Notes under the pieces: model-generated | The model's database searches: none | What the model saw: the letters and a program-made list of their open reading frames with translations, nothing else | Told to the model about the DNA's origin: nothing | Shown: piece by piece, positions 52,159-64,000 of the stretch | How positions within the stretch are numbered: position 1 is the stretch's first letter | Layout: every line of letters starts with the position of its first letter | From: Brugia malayi | Taxonomy: Eukaryota > Nematoda > Chromadorea > Rhabditida > Onchocercidae | Reading direction: 5' to 3' | NCBI RefSeq assembly: GCF_000002995.4 | Contig: NW_025062478.1 | Coordinates: forward strand, 7,230,001 to 7,294,000 | Length of the DNA: 64,000 nucleotides | Translations under genes and position numbers: made by a program

Positions 52159-53322
52159 TTAAAAGCCAAAAGATGTACTAGGATATTCCATCAGACAAGT
52201 TTCTTCGCATTTTTCCCGGCTGTAGAAATGGTTCGCATTACCGCAACCACTGAAATGAACATTAAATGCGATTTAAATTTGAATTAACTCTGTAATTTAT
52301 CAATAGTGAAAAGAAATTTTGATAGTATTGAACTTCGATAGCCATCACTCATTCATTACGATATTCTTGAAATCAGTTAAACAAATGAAAAAATTCCTTC
52401 TTTACTCGAAGTTTTAAATTGCTTTTCTGGAAGGCATTAGTAAAAACATAATTTGGGTGCGAACAATAAATATTAAAGTTGATTTCTATATGATTTTAGT
52501 ACTGATATTTCCATAAAACTCATAATATAATAAAAACTGTCACCTGAAGCTGAATCTTTCACATCGATCCCTTAAGGAATTGTAGTACCACAATACTTTT
52601 GCTTTTGAACATGGCCCAGTGACAGCAGGAAGCCAGCATAATTCCGGAAGTGTTTTGATTATGAAACTTTTTTCAGACATTTTTGAATCAATTTGTGTCA
52701 CTATATCAGTTAGAAGCAGCCCTTGCTTTGTTTCAGCACCGGAAGATGGAAATGATTCTGTATCGGAAAGTGATGATGATGACGATGGCGAATAAGGGAT
52801 CGATGAAATATAGGTAACGGATTCCGTGAGGATAGATTCGGTGATTTGGTTCATCTGACTCGCTAATGACGCCGATTCCGAAAGTCTTTCCATTTTTGTT
52901 TTCACAGTATCATTCGGAAAAACGCATAATACTGTAAATAATCATTTTATACAGTCGTCATAAAATGATTTTTTCCAAAAAAAAAAAAAAAAATCTTTAG
53001 AGTACTCGAATTAAGAATCGATTAGTGGAAAATGACAACAAGTTAGGCTCTCGGATAATTTCCAAAATCGTTGAAATTTTTCAAAATTTCAGATATCATT
53101 CAACTGCAAGAAGAGGAAATGTATGCAAAACATATGACACACACTCATCAAAAGTTCCTTAAACTTCAGCAAATATGAAATTAAACAGCAAAACTAACCA
53201 ATGCCATCGATGCGTTGACACACTTTCGGTAGCAGGCAAGTAATCCATGCACACTCCAATATTTCCTTATTATCGGCTAGACAAATTTTTATCACTATCA
53301 TTACTACTGGCAATAATATCAT
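52159..53322 (-). CDS. Secreted single-Kunitz-domain protein with Ser-rich linker
   Basis: Three minus-strand exons: 53322-53199, 52931-52544, 52249-52159. Phases 1 and 2 agree, giving 200 aa. The start MILLPVVMIVIKICLA is a signal peptide. A short Cys-containing segment follows (CAWITCLLPKVC and VLCVF). Then comes a linker of about 90 residues rich in Ser, Thr and Glu, including YSPSSSSSLSDTESFPSSG and an NDT sequon. The C-terminal Kunitz domain starts at LCWLPAVTGPCSKAK and continues FSFSGCGNANHFYSREKC to EETC, then a short tail ending TSFGF. All six Kunitz cysteines are present, including Cys14 and Cys38. The P1 residue after Cys14 is Ser rather than Lys or Arg, so trypsin inhibition is not expected. 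The Kunitz domain itself is split by an intron before SGC, at nearly the same place where the K12 module of the large gene is split. Confidence 0.85.
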
Positions 53323-55043
53323 TATGACAGATGTCTTGAAAATAAAAAACTAAAATGAATTTACTTTAAATAATTATTTGTATCTTTAATTGTCTCCCTA
53401 TTGAACGTAAACTTTGTCAAACAGACAGTGTAAACCAATTTGATATTTTCTCAATTTTCTCAAAAATATAATAAAACGAGTAGAGTGATAAAAACATTAT
53501 CGGAACAACCACCTCTGATGGCGGAAATGTAAAGTGGAATAATGCGAAGAGCAGATCAGTATTTTGTGACAATATTAGTCATACAACTAACTGGTCGGTT
53601 GCTTCTGAAGATATGAACAATTAATACTCTAATGATTGATTGATTTCATTACTAGGTATTGTTTCTTGAGCTTCTTTCAGACTTCTGCAAATATCACTGC
53701 CTTTCAGATTTTCCTTACAAAACATTAATCGATCATGCCAAATGTACATCTCAGTAATTAAAATTGTCCCTGGAGCATAAGTCCGTATCTCTGGAATATA
53801 AGGCAGAGAATAAATGTGGGTTTCGAGAATAAATGTACAGCTTATACAGGATCAGTTCCTTGATAGTTGTCTTTCTACTATGATGACAAGAAACCTACAA
53901 TCAAAATATGAGGTGATCCCTTTTCACAACGTTGTCGATGTTGCATGACCAGCAGCAAAAGCAATTTGAATAGAAAAACAAGTCACAGTCAATCTATTAA
54001 CACAATTGAAGAAGCTCAAATGAAAATTTAAATCACTCATTATTCACTGTTTTTCATGGAAATATTTTTCTAAGAAATAAATAATTAAAAATGAAAATAA
54101 AATATAAATGAAAGAAAAGATAATAGGAACAAAAGAAGGGGATAAATGTGTTGGTCTGTAACAAACAATCGAATCTCAACGACTTTCATGCGGGAAGCAA
54201 TAATTGAAAGTTAACAGAGATGCAAGGACAACCTTCTCCTTGTTGTCGAACTCAAAATTTCTTACATTTCTCATGAATTTATAACGTGCGAGATTTCGAA
54301 AAAAGTTGAATTCCTTGGAAACAAGCGTAAAATTATCTCAGAACCTTTCCGAAATGTAGCTTCAAATACATCAAATGACAAAACATTACCTACAATATCC
54401 TGCAAAGTTAGGAAATCAATTTTAAGAAGGACCAATAAAAAGACACCTGTTTCTTTGATCACAGTTCTTCGGACAACCAGCAGTTGGTTTATAGCTCGCA
54501 CACCTTTGGAGTCCCAACTAATCTTCTGAATGAGCATCAAAATTGTTAATTATTCTTCCCAATTTTCCATAATGACCGATCAAACGCTATTCAAGCATAT
54601 GAAATGTTCAATGCAGCTAAGAAAACAGAATAAAAAAGCAGAATTCTGCCAGACTGGAACTGATATATTGCTCATTTTATTTTTCTTTTATTGACTTTGG
54701 TGATAAAATGCAGAATGAAGGAAGCGAATGCCACAATTTAAGTAATACTTCCTTCTTTTCATGACTGATATTTCATTGCTATCTCTTCAATGAATTATTG
54801 AGATGACACCATTTTATTAGTGCTGAGAAAATGAACATAGTTGACCAAGGAAATTTCCATATTTTAAAAAATCATCCAACAAGCAAAAACCTCTCCTTTA
54901 AAGTTTAAGTCATAAGCTAGACAAAATGCAAATGATACTGCTTTTATCATAAAAAGAACATGATTTTGATTAAGATTTTAATAACAATGAGGTCAATAAT
55001 TATTGACAACATACTGCTATAAAAAACAACCAACAGTAATATG
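53323..55043. other. Intergenic interval, no gene supported
   Basis: Lies between the start of the single-Kunitz gene and the stop of YIPF4, both on the minus strand. It should carry the Kunitz promoter and the YIPF4 3' UTR. A 90-codon minus-strand open frame at 54271-54540 has no recognisable motif and no matching splice partner, so it is not called. Confidence 0.5.
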
Positions 55044-57108
<2,065 letters not shown>

Positions 57109-57677
57109 TGTGCCAACGTATGTAAAAGTTAAACGTTTAAAAACGAACAGACACGAACGAAAGCTAGTTCATGGAGCTTACGCGTACTATTTCACGTGTA
57201 GCTATAAAATTTGTGGGAAATAAGTAAGAACGCCTACTTATTCGCACCTATTGCCAGCAAAGAAACTAACACACAACACACACACACAATGAGATGTCGC
57301 GATTTCATAGGGGAATGGTTTGACAGGATTACGTGGTAGCTTTTGTTGCTACCGTACTGTCGTCGAGATCCAATCCACGCAATATCTCGGGTCGGGTTTA
57401 GGAGACGGGGAACGGTGTCCTGTGCAAGAGAAGATACACGACTAGTAGTTGGATAAAAAAGAGCAAAAAGTTGGCGTCCTGGATGTTCTAGGAATGCGGT
57501 TGAGCATCCCGGAAATATTTTTGTTATCTCCGTGATTATTCTTCAAACTCCTATAATGCATTAATTGCAAATTCATCTCATTATGAAGGAGCTGATAAGT
57601 TGTAGCTTATTTTTCTTTACTTGTGCCTATTATTTATTGCCGTTGAAATTAGTTAATTTACTAGACATTTGAGGACG
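57109..57677. promoter_or_regulatory. Shared divergent promoter region of YIPF4 and TMED10
   Basis: 570 bases between two oppositely directed start codons, less AT-rich than most intergenic DNA here. It contains a short CA repeat (57271-57289), an ACGTGG at about 57331-57336 (the ACGT core found in XBP1/ATF6-type sites), a GGTAGC/GCTACC inverted repeat around 57335-57353, and CCAATCCACG at about 57370-57379, which joins the two half-sites of the ER-stress element without the usual spacer. These matches are short and could be chance. Confidence 0.5.
57271..57289. repeat. Short CA repeat
   Basis: ACACACAACACACACACAC, interrupted once, in the divergent promoter interval. Confidence 0.8.
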
Positions 57678-59087
57678 ATGCGCATAACGTATATGGATAC
57701 CATTCTTTTGGTTATCGTTCTTATTTCACAGACGGCAAGCATTAGGTTTTACGTGCCACCGAATGGTAAGAAATGTTTGAAGGAAGAAATACACAAGAAC
57801 GTGGTTGTCACTGGGTCATACGAATTTGCCGATACCACGGGCCATATTAGTTCTGTTCATGTAAGTCGTCCATTTTCTATAAAAAATAAATAGATGCTAG
57901 AATAATAATAAATATTGAAGTAGGAATTGAAATTATACTCAACTTATACTATGCTTTTTGTTGAAAATAGTGGAAATTTGTGAAGTATAATTCCACATAT
58001 CATTGATGTTAATGGCATATGATTCGATGCAAGCAAACAATCTATTTTGTTTTAGGTAACAGATACTAGAAGTCACACATTATATCAGCGGGAACGTTTC
58101 ACTGAAACAAGTGGCAAGTTTGCATTCACAGCTGACGAATATGATATCTTTGAAATATGCTTCAGTACACATCTCCCACCAAGTTTGTTATTATTATGCG
58201 TTTATGGCATTTTATGGCAAAAAAAGCTGTAAAAAAAAGATTAAGTCTTTTGAAATCGCTGATGTTTGTAGCCTAGATGTATTATGAAGTATTGTCTGTA
58301 AGCAAGTATTGCCTGATTTACATTCTAGTTTTTCTTTTACTTAGATGTTCGAGGTGGGAATCGTGAAGTTTACTTGGAGATGAAACGAGGCGTAGAAGCA
58401 AAAAATTACGACGCAGTTGCCGAGGCAGAACAACTTAAACCATTAGAAGTTGAATTAAGGCGGTTAGTGTTGTATTTGTTTAAGTCACTTCATATGTTTC
58501 TTTCCGAACTTTTCAGATATAGAAAATTTAGTATGCAAAAATTAATATTCCATCGTTAATTAGTCCTTTTCGTTCGCTAAATTAAGCTACTGGTCCTCAA
58601 TTACTGAAGTCATGACATCATTTTTTTAGTTTGGAGGATTTATCCGATTCAATTGTTCAAGATTTTGCTTATATGAGGCAAAGGGAAGAGGAGATGAGAT
58701 CCACTAACGGTAAGAAATTTGTAGTATTCATGTTGTCAGTTATTTTTGGAAATTTTTTTCTAAATTTGAATATATTTACTTATATATACAGTTCAAATAC
58801 GATATATCGCCATTGATTTTAATTTACCAAAAAAATAGAGGATATTTTGGCTGGTTGTTTTTGAATTTGAAAGACTGTTACACAATCAGCGCAATACATT
58901 AGTTGATTGTAATGTTAGAAAATATTTGTTTTACTAGAAAAACCATTAAATTATCAAGTCTCCAGAATCAACAAACAGTCGAGTATTGTATTTGAGTATA
59001 TTTTCGATGTTGTGCCTTCTCAGTTTGGCCATCTGGCAGGTGCTATATCTTCGTCGATATTTCAAAGCCAAGAAACTGATCGACTAG
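57678..59087 (+). CDS. TMED10: p24-family cargo receptor, TMED10 (p24-delta) homologue
   Basis: Five exons: 57678-57860, 58056-58182, 58345-58462, 58630-58709, 58966-59087. The phases agree, giving 209 aa. The start [21 protein letters not shown] is a signal peptide. The GOLD domain follows ([20 protein letters not shown], with its disulfide partner in the FEICF segment). Next comes the coiled-coil neck ([20 protein letters not shown] and [20 protein letters not shown]), then one membrane span ([20 protein letters not shown]) and the short cytoplasmic tail [11 protein letters not shown]. The tail carries the aromatic COPII signal and the lysine pair used by COPI. p24 proteins cycle between ER and Golgi and select cargo such as GPI-anchored proteins; the C. 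elegans counterpart is sel-9 as I recall. Position 57669 has an in-frame TTG, but the ATG at 57678 fits the signal peptide. Confidence 0.96.
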
Positions 59088-60455
59088 AGCCATCGGTGTT
59101 ATTATTAGTTTTCAGAAATTAGTCTTTTAAGCGCTACAGTAAATATTTTAGTAGTTTGATAAAGGAATACTTCAATTTTTTTTGAATATTGTCTGATTTT
59201 AACCATAATCCTGCTAAATTTGTAGTTATGAACAAAGTATATTATTGGTACTAGGAATACAATTCTTCTTTTGAATATGTTAAGAGGACTGCCTTTATTT
59301 TAACACTCTGTCCGGAATAATTAGTCCAGGGCTTACTGGGACTCATTTTGACCGACGTGGAATATTCTTCCATGTATAAAATGGGTGACCTTATCAGCGA
59401 TTAATATTGAATATCATTTTACTTAAAGTCTTACTGAGTATGATTATTTTACTAAATTAGGAGGTTTCTACAAGTGAAATGATAAAATTTTCTTTAGCCC
59501 TCATTCTCATTCCCAAGGAATTATTTTTCAAGTGTTGATTAAAATATTTACAGTATTTCTGTCGTGTCTTTACTTTCCCTTTTTGATTTGTTCTAGAATT
59601 AACTTGTCCGACGAGAATCTTACTAAACATTTCAAATTTGGTATTGCTAACTGTAACGGTGTTTTAGGATGTCATATGACAGTATATTTTGAGCACTTTG
59701 CTTTTGTTATTTTTGGATCAAGTGAATAATTTTCTGGAAAAGATTGAGCTGGATTTTTCTTTTTTGTGGGAAAGAAAAAAAATTCTGTCGTCAGTCTCAT
59801 CAGATTGTTTGTAAATTTTCCAGAAAGAAACCTTGTCATATTTATTTGTCCTCTTTCTTGCAAATTTTTTTCTGTAATAATAGCTGTTATGATTTTGGAA
59901 ATTCTCCTTCAGAGATTGCTTGTTATTTGACATTTCTGTGTTGTTTAAAGTGGTATTTTTGATATTGTCTTCTGTTGCTTATTGGAATTTTGGAATAAAT
60001 TCGTTTTTTTATTCGTAGAATTCATTTTTTTATTTATAGAAAGTATGAATGGTTTCATAAAACCCCAGTAACTTTGTTTTCATAATATACAGAAAGAACA
60101 GCATAGAATATTGCAAGTGTTGGGAAGATTAAATGTCGCTTTGTGAGTATTTGATTATGCGATTTTTAATACGAAATTGGACTTACCAAATGGTCTTCAG
60201 AGAATTGTATTGTTAATTACAGAAGAATTATATTGTTCTACTCGTGAAAGAATTATATTGTCCTTGTTCCCATCAGTATGTTAGTCTTCTTCTTAGATTA
60301 ATTCGAGATTTTTTGAACATGTCAGAGGCTGAGTGGTTAATGGGAGATGTTGATCACTTTGGGAGAGGTCAGTGTTTTCGATATTTTTTTTTTGTGTGTT
60401 TCGATTAGGTTACACAACTTACACCGGCGTTTAAACGCTTATGAAATGATGGTTG
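59088..60455. other. Intergenic interval, no gene seen
   Basis: Lies between the TMED10 stop and the proposed RNF207 start, both on the plus strand. It should hold the TMED10 3' UTR and the RNF207 promoter and leader. An ATG at 60319 opens a short frame but cannot be spliced in frame to the RING exon (see rejected items). Confidence 0.5.
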
Positions 60456-63400
60456 ATGGCATGCTCATCCTCGCTACTGATGTTCAAACTAGAGAATGTG
60501 GGATCGAGAAATCCACTGGAATGTCTCATATGCGATCGAGTATTCTTTTTTATTTAGTTTTGCAGCATTGACTTATTCAGTTTGTGGCTCTTCTGTTATC
60601 CGATTGCTAACTCTTTTGTGATCCTATTTCTCAATTGTTAATTTTACGAAAAAAGTGAAGCATTTATTCAGGAATTTTCATCACCTGTTCGTTTACCATG
60701 TCAGCACAACTACTGTCGTGAATGCATCCAGAATAACAAAACATGCCCTGTATGTGGGGCCGCAGTTGATGGTGAAGTGTGTCCAGATAATCTGCTTTCA
60801 TTCTTAATTGATACTAGTCATGAAACAGCTGACGTATGTGCTAACTGTGACCAGGTAAAAGAAATCTGAATATAATGTATGAATTTATGCTTTAAGAACA
60901 TAGACTTTACCGTACTTTATGAGTTCAGTTTCTAATTCAAAAAACAAAAGATTTTTGTTCTATTATTTATCTTTTCCATCGATATCCATATTGTCGAGAA
61001 TATATATGTAATCTGTGGTTGTAGGGGGCTACATTTCTGTTTGCTTTAACATAATTCAATAAGAATTCACGACTTTAAGATTTCTCAGCCGATGCATTTT
61101 TGTGAAACCTGTCAACAGGCTCTTTGTAATCGCTGCCGGCATAGTACACATCAGGTAATTTTGTTCTATATTTATTTTCTAATTCTATTTAGTTGGAACG
61201 ACATTTCTTAGTTTTCTACAGAAGAAATTTGGATGGTAGAACACAAGCATACTGCGGATGTTTTGAAAAGAAATTTCAGGCTCGAATGTTTGCTGCTCAC
61301 CGAGTTGTACCGCTGGAAGAACGAGCGCGGGTCAAGGGACGCATGACTTGTGCAATACATGGAGAGCCTTACATTCTATATTCAATGGAAAATCGTAATT
61401 TAGCATGCATTGTATGCTTTAATAACGCGGGTTTTGATTCAAGGTCATTTTTCTAATTTTTTAATTAACTTTTTGATGGCAAAATGTTTGCGGTTTTTGC
61501 AACAAATAATATTTTGTTAAATGAGGTGGATAGATAGATAGATAGCTACGGCATTTGTTAACAAAACGGTATAAATTGTTGAATATTTTTTTGCATGACT
61601 GTTACATATTATCAATAGTGAAATACTTTAGTCAGTATGGGGAGTTTTATTTAATCTCGTCCTGTATCCTAGTAATGGTTTTTTATTTTGAGAATGAATA
61701 ATAAGTTGTCTTCATTTTTTAAGACAATAGAAAGAAAACAGAGCTTCATATTCATAATTTTTACCTTTATTTTGAAGTTATCTGTGTTTTTACATTCAAG
61801 GCATCATCTCGTTCAAATTGACGCTGCACACAAAATGGGTTGTGAGAAACTGGACAAGGCAGCTGTCAAATTGCGCGCATTTCAAGTATACTTTACCAAT
61901 TAAGTTCATTTTCCGTTTTCATTAAAAATTTATTGTTTTGTTTCAGGATGATGTTGATGAACAATTGCAATTAAGAAAACGTTTAGTTTCTGAGCTTGCT
62001 GAGAGTCACCGTGTTGCTTGCGAGAGGTTATGTTTCATTTTTTTTTAAGATTCAGAATTTAAAAGAGCTTATACTAAATGAAACCCTATTAAAACTAGGT
62101 TGAGATTAAAATTTTAGAGCTCATTTGTTTTAGAGAGTCATTTGGCTGTTTAAATTATTTGACTACATATATTTTTCAAATATAGGAGAAAGAAATGTGT
62201 ATCGAGAGCCGTATTTTGTTTTTTTTTTTTAATTTGAATTTTCCTTTTTGCTCAGCTTTCAGCATTCGACAAACTTGTCAGGAAATGACCGATACGTTAC
62301 TGACAGTGCGAGATCGTTTGCTAAAAAAACTTGACGAAGAAATGGCTACACGTATCCATCATTTCCGTGAGCAGATGAGACAGCTTACGTCCTTGCAGGT
62401 TATTGCCGAAACTGTTTCGCTCTGTAATCCAAAACTAATGATGGAAATAAGCTTTTTTATTCAAAGCTATGGTTCATTTTTTCAGCCAGTTACTCGCCTA
62501 TGTTTGTTAAGTGCTTCAATTTTTTGTTCCTCTGCCTCAAAATTGGACTTTCTACAATGTTATGCAGATCTGCTCAGAAGAATTCAGGTATGAGAGATTT
62601 TTTTTTTTTGTACATATTAAGAATTAACTAGCAATTTTTGAATTCAGTGTTATATCTTTAGTTTTTTAAAGGGCGATTAATCTTGGGAGGACATTTTTCA
62701 GTCACTGATATCAATGCAGTGTGAAAAGCCACAATATACTGGTGATTTAACAGTGGATAGCCGAGAAGAATTTAACAGAGCTTTGGAGCCATTTCTTGGA
62801 CTCTCTTCGTTTTTGCTATGCACTAATGTAAACAGTGGCAGTGACGTAAATGAAAGGAGTTGTGAAAGTGCATCTCCTAGGAATGGTTTCGTAAGACGTT
62901 CTGGGTAAGAAATATCACAATAAATAATTACTTGATGGATTGTGCTGTACTCACCTTTACTTTCAGATTGCTTTCCTAATTTTTAAACTTTATGAATATT
63001 TTGCAGATCCAGTGTTGTTAATGGATGCCGATTATTCTTGAGTAAATACCAGTTAGTTGTTGATTTGGCTGGTGCGTTTGGTGAGCAGTTTACTAAAGTG
63101 GAAACTCCGCTTCAACAGTATAGTCAGGAAATGACAAAACTTGGTAAGAAAGTTCAGGAGTTACAGAGAGATTTGACGTTGCGGCGATGTATTATTGAGA
63201 AAGATTGTACGATTGACCTCATCCGTAAGTAAGTCATTCTAAAGTTTTAAAATAATTATTTATTGCCAAGAAAAAGGATATTTACAGTAGTACATCTTAG
63301 TTCAGCTTGTTGACCCAACACTTCAATGTATAATCATAGTGCAGGCTTGCATTTTGTGGCATGGATCTGACCTTTTCTTATGATTGCAAGTTTTATTTCT

Positions 63401-64000
63401 TTTTTTGATTTCTCTTATATTATGAAATCTGTAGTTATATTTTCAACTATCTTAGATGCAAAGATTTGGATATGAGAGTGAGTCAGCATTCCTCATTTGT
63501 CAATGATCTGCAACCTCAATTACAACAGATATGGCAAGAAGAGTTAGATAGAGTCCGGAGACAGCAAGTTCTGTTCAGAGAAAAAGTATGATATTCTTGA
63601 TCACCAATTAGTTATTTTGGATAATAAACTTCAGTATTTGATGTAATCCCGATGTTCCAGAGTAACAGTGGTCGAAGTTCCAGTCGACCACTTTTTATTC
63701 ATTTAACAATTTAAAGTGAATCTGTTTCTATTAATCTATTTTTAAGCTTAGCTTGTTACTAATAGATGCACTACATGTGTCATATTCACGTAATGGATTT
63801 GCACATTTTCTGTTTTTGTAGCAGCACATTATTTGATTTGTTTTATAAATATTTCTATTATTTGTAGATTGAGGAAATAATAACACTACGTGATAAGGCA
63901 CGCCATATTGTCAGCGCAGCTAAGCAGCTTGAACCGTACGCTATTTGCTTAGCTGCTGTAACATCTGTCATCGATCACAAGCGATGTCACAAGCCAGACC
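60456..64000 (+). CDS. RNF207: RING/B-box protein, RNF207 homologue (3' end outside window)
   Basis: Twelve exons, the last cut by the window: 60456-60539, 60672-60854, 61089-61154 (or from 61080), 61280-61443, 61801-61885, 61947-62026, 62263-62398, 62486-62587, 62702-62904, 63007-63228, 63456-63585, 63868-64000. The phases agree; about 529 residues are visible. The C3HC4 RING is split between exons 1 and 2: LECLIC, then LPCQHNYCREC and TCPVCG. It is followed by FLIDTS, B-box 1 (CANCDQ, FCETCQQALCNRC, HSTHQARMFAAHRVVPL) and B-box 2 (MTCAIHGEPYILYS, LACIVCF). A long coiled-coil region then runs to the edge (e.g. KKVQELQRDLTLRRCIIEKD). Order and several stretches match vertebrate RNF207 as I remember it, a protein linked to cardiac ion-channel handling. 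It is expected to be an E3 ubiquitin ligase. The start ATG is chosen because the frame is closed just upstream. Confidence 0.9.
61529..61545. repeat. Short GATA tetranucleotide repeat
   Basis: Four GATA units in an intron of the RNF207 homologue. Confidence 0.8.

Noticed and set aside
54271..54540. 90-codon minus-strand open frame downstream of YIPF4
   Set aside because: YIPF4 is complete at its 55044 stop, and the Kunitz gene starts well to the left; no domain or phase-compatible partner was seen.
60319..60367. Upstream ATG (MSEAEWLMGD) as start of the RNF207 homologue
   Set aside because: The frame cannot be joined to the RING exon: the best acceptor at about 60408 runs into stop codons in the RING frame before 60456.

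Overview
This window looks like nuclear DNA of a parasitic nematode, most likely a filarial worm. It is very AT-rich. Genes are cut into many small exons, and the introns end in the nematode-type (T)TTCAG acceptor. The product set is metazoan: a G-protein alpha subunit, Kunitz modules alternating with lustrin-type modules, a p24 cargo receptor, a Yip1-family Golgi protein and a RING/B-box protein. The filarial placement is inference; no species marker was recognised. All gene models were built by hand from reading frame, splice sites, phase agreement between exons and remembered family sequences.

Layout. 2.1-6.7 kb (+): complete Gi/o-class G-alpha gene. 7.3-9.2 kb (-): small secreted or type I membrane protein with a Cys-rich (CX-like) module. 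13.1-18.1 kb (-): 12-exon acyl-CoA synthetase / 4-coumarate-CoA-ligase-like enzyme. 22.3-35.3 kb (+): very large secreted protein with twelve Kunitz and nine lustrin-type modules, almost one module per exon. 42.4-50.6 kb (+): acidic coiled-coil protein with a C-terminal CaaX box. 52.2-53.3 kb (-): single-Kunitz secreted protein. 55.0-57.1 kb (-): YIPF4 homologue. 57.7-59.1 kb (+): TMED10/p24-delta homologue, head to head with YIPF4. 60.5 kb to the right edge (+): RNF207-like RING/B-box protein, truncated by the window. Nine intervals with no supported gene separate these, including deserts of about 4-7 kb.

How they relate. There is no operon logic. The one suggestive functional cluster is the divergent YIPF4/TMED10 pair, two early-secretory-pathway membrane proteins sharing a 570-bp promoter. 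The main candidate for an under-described system is the Kunitz/lustrin array: ten consecutive Kunitz-like modules have lost the same disulfide (Cys14-Cys38), while the last one keeps it. A second Kunitz gene on the other strand 17 kb away has the complete cysteine set. The prenylation-motif coiled-coil protein at 42-50 kb was not recognised as any known family.
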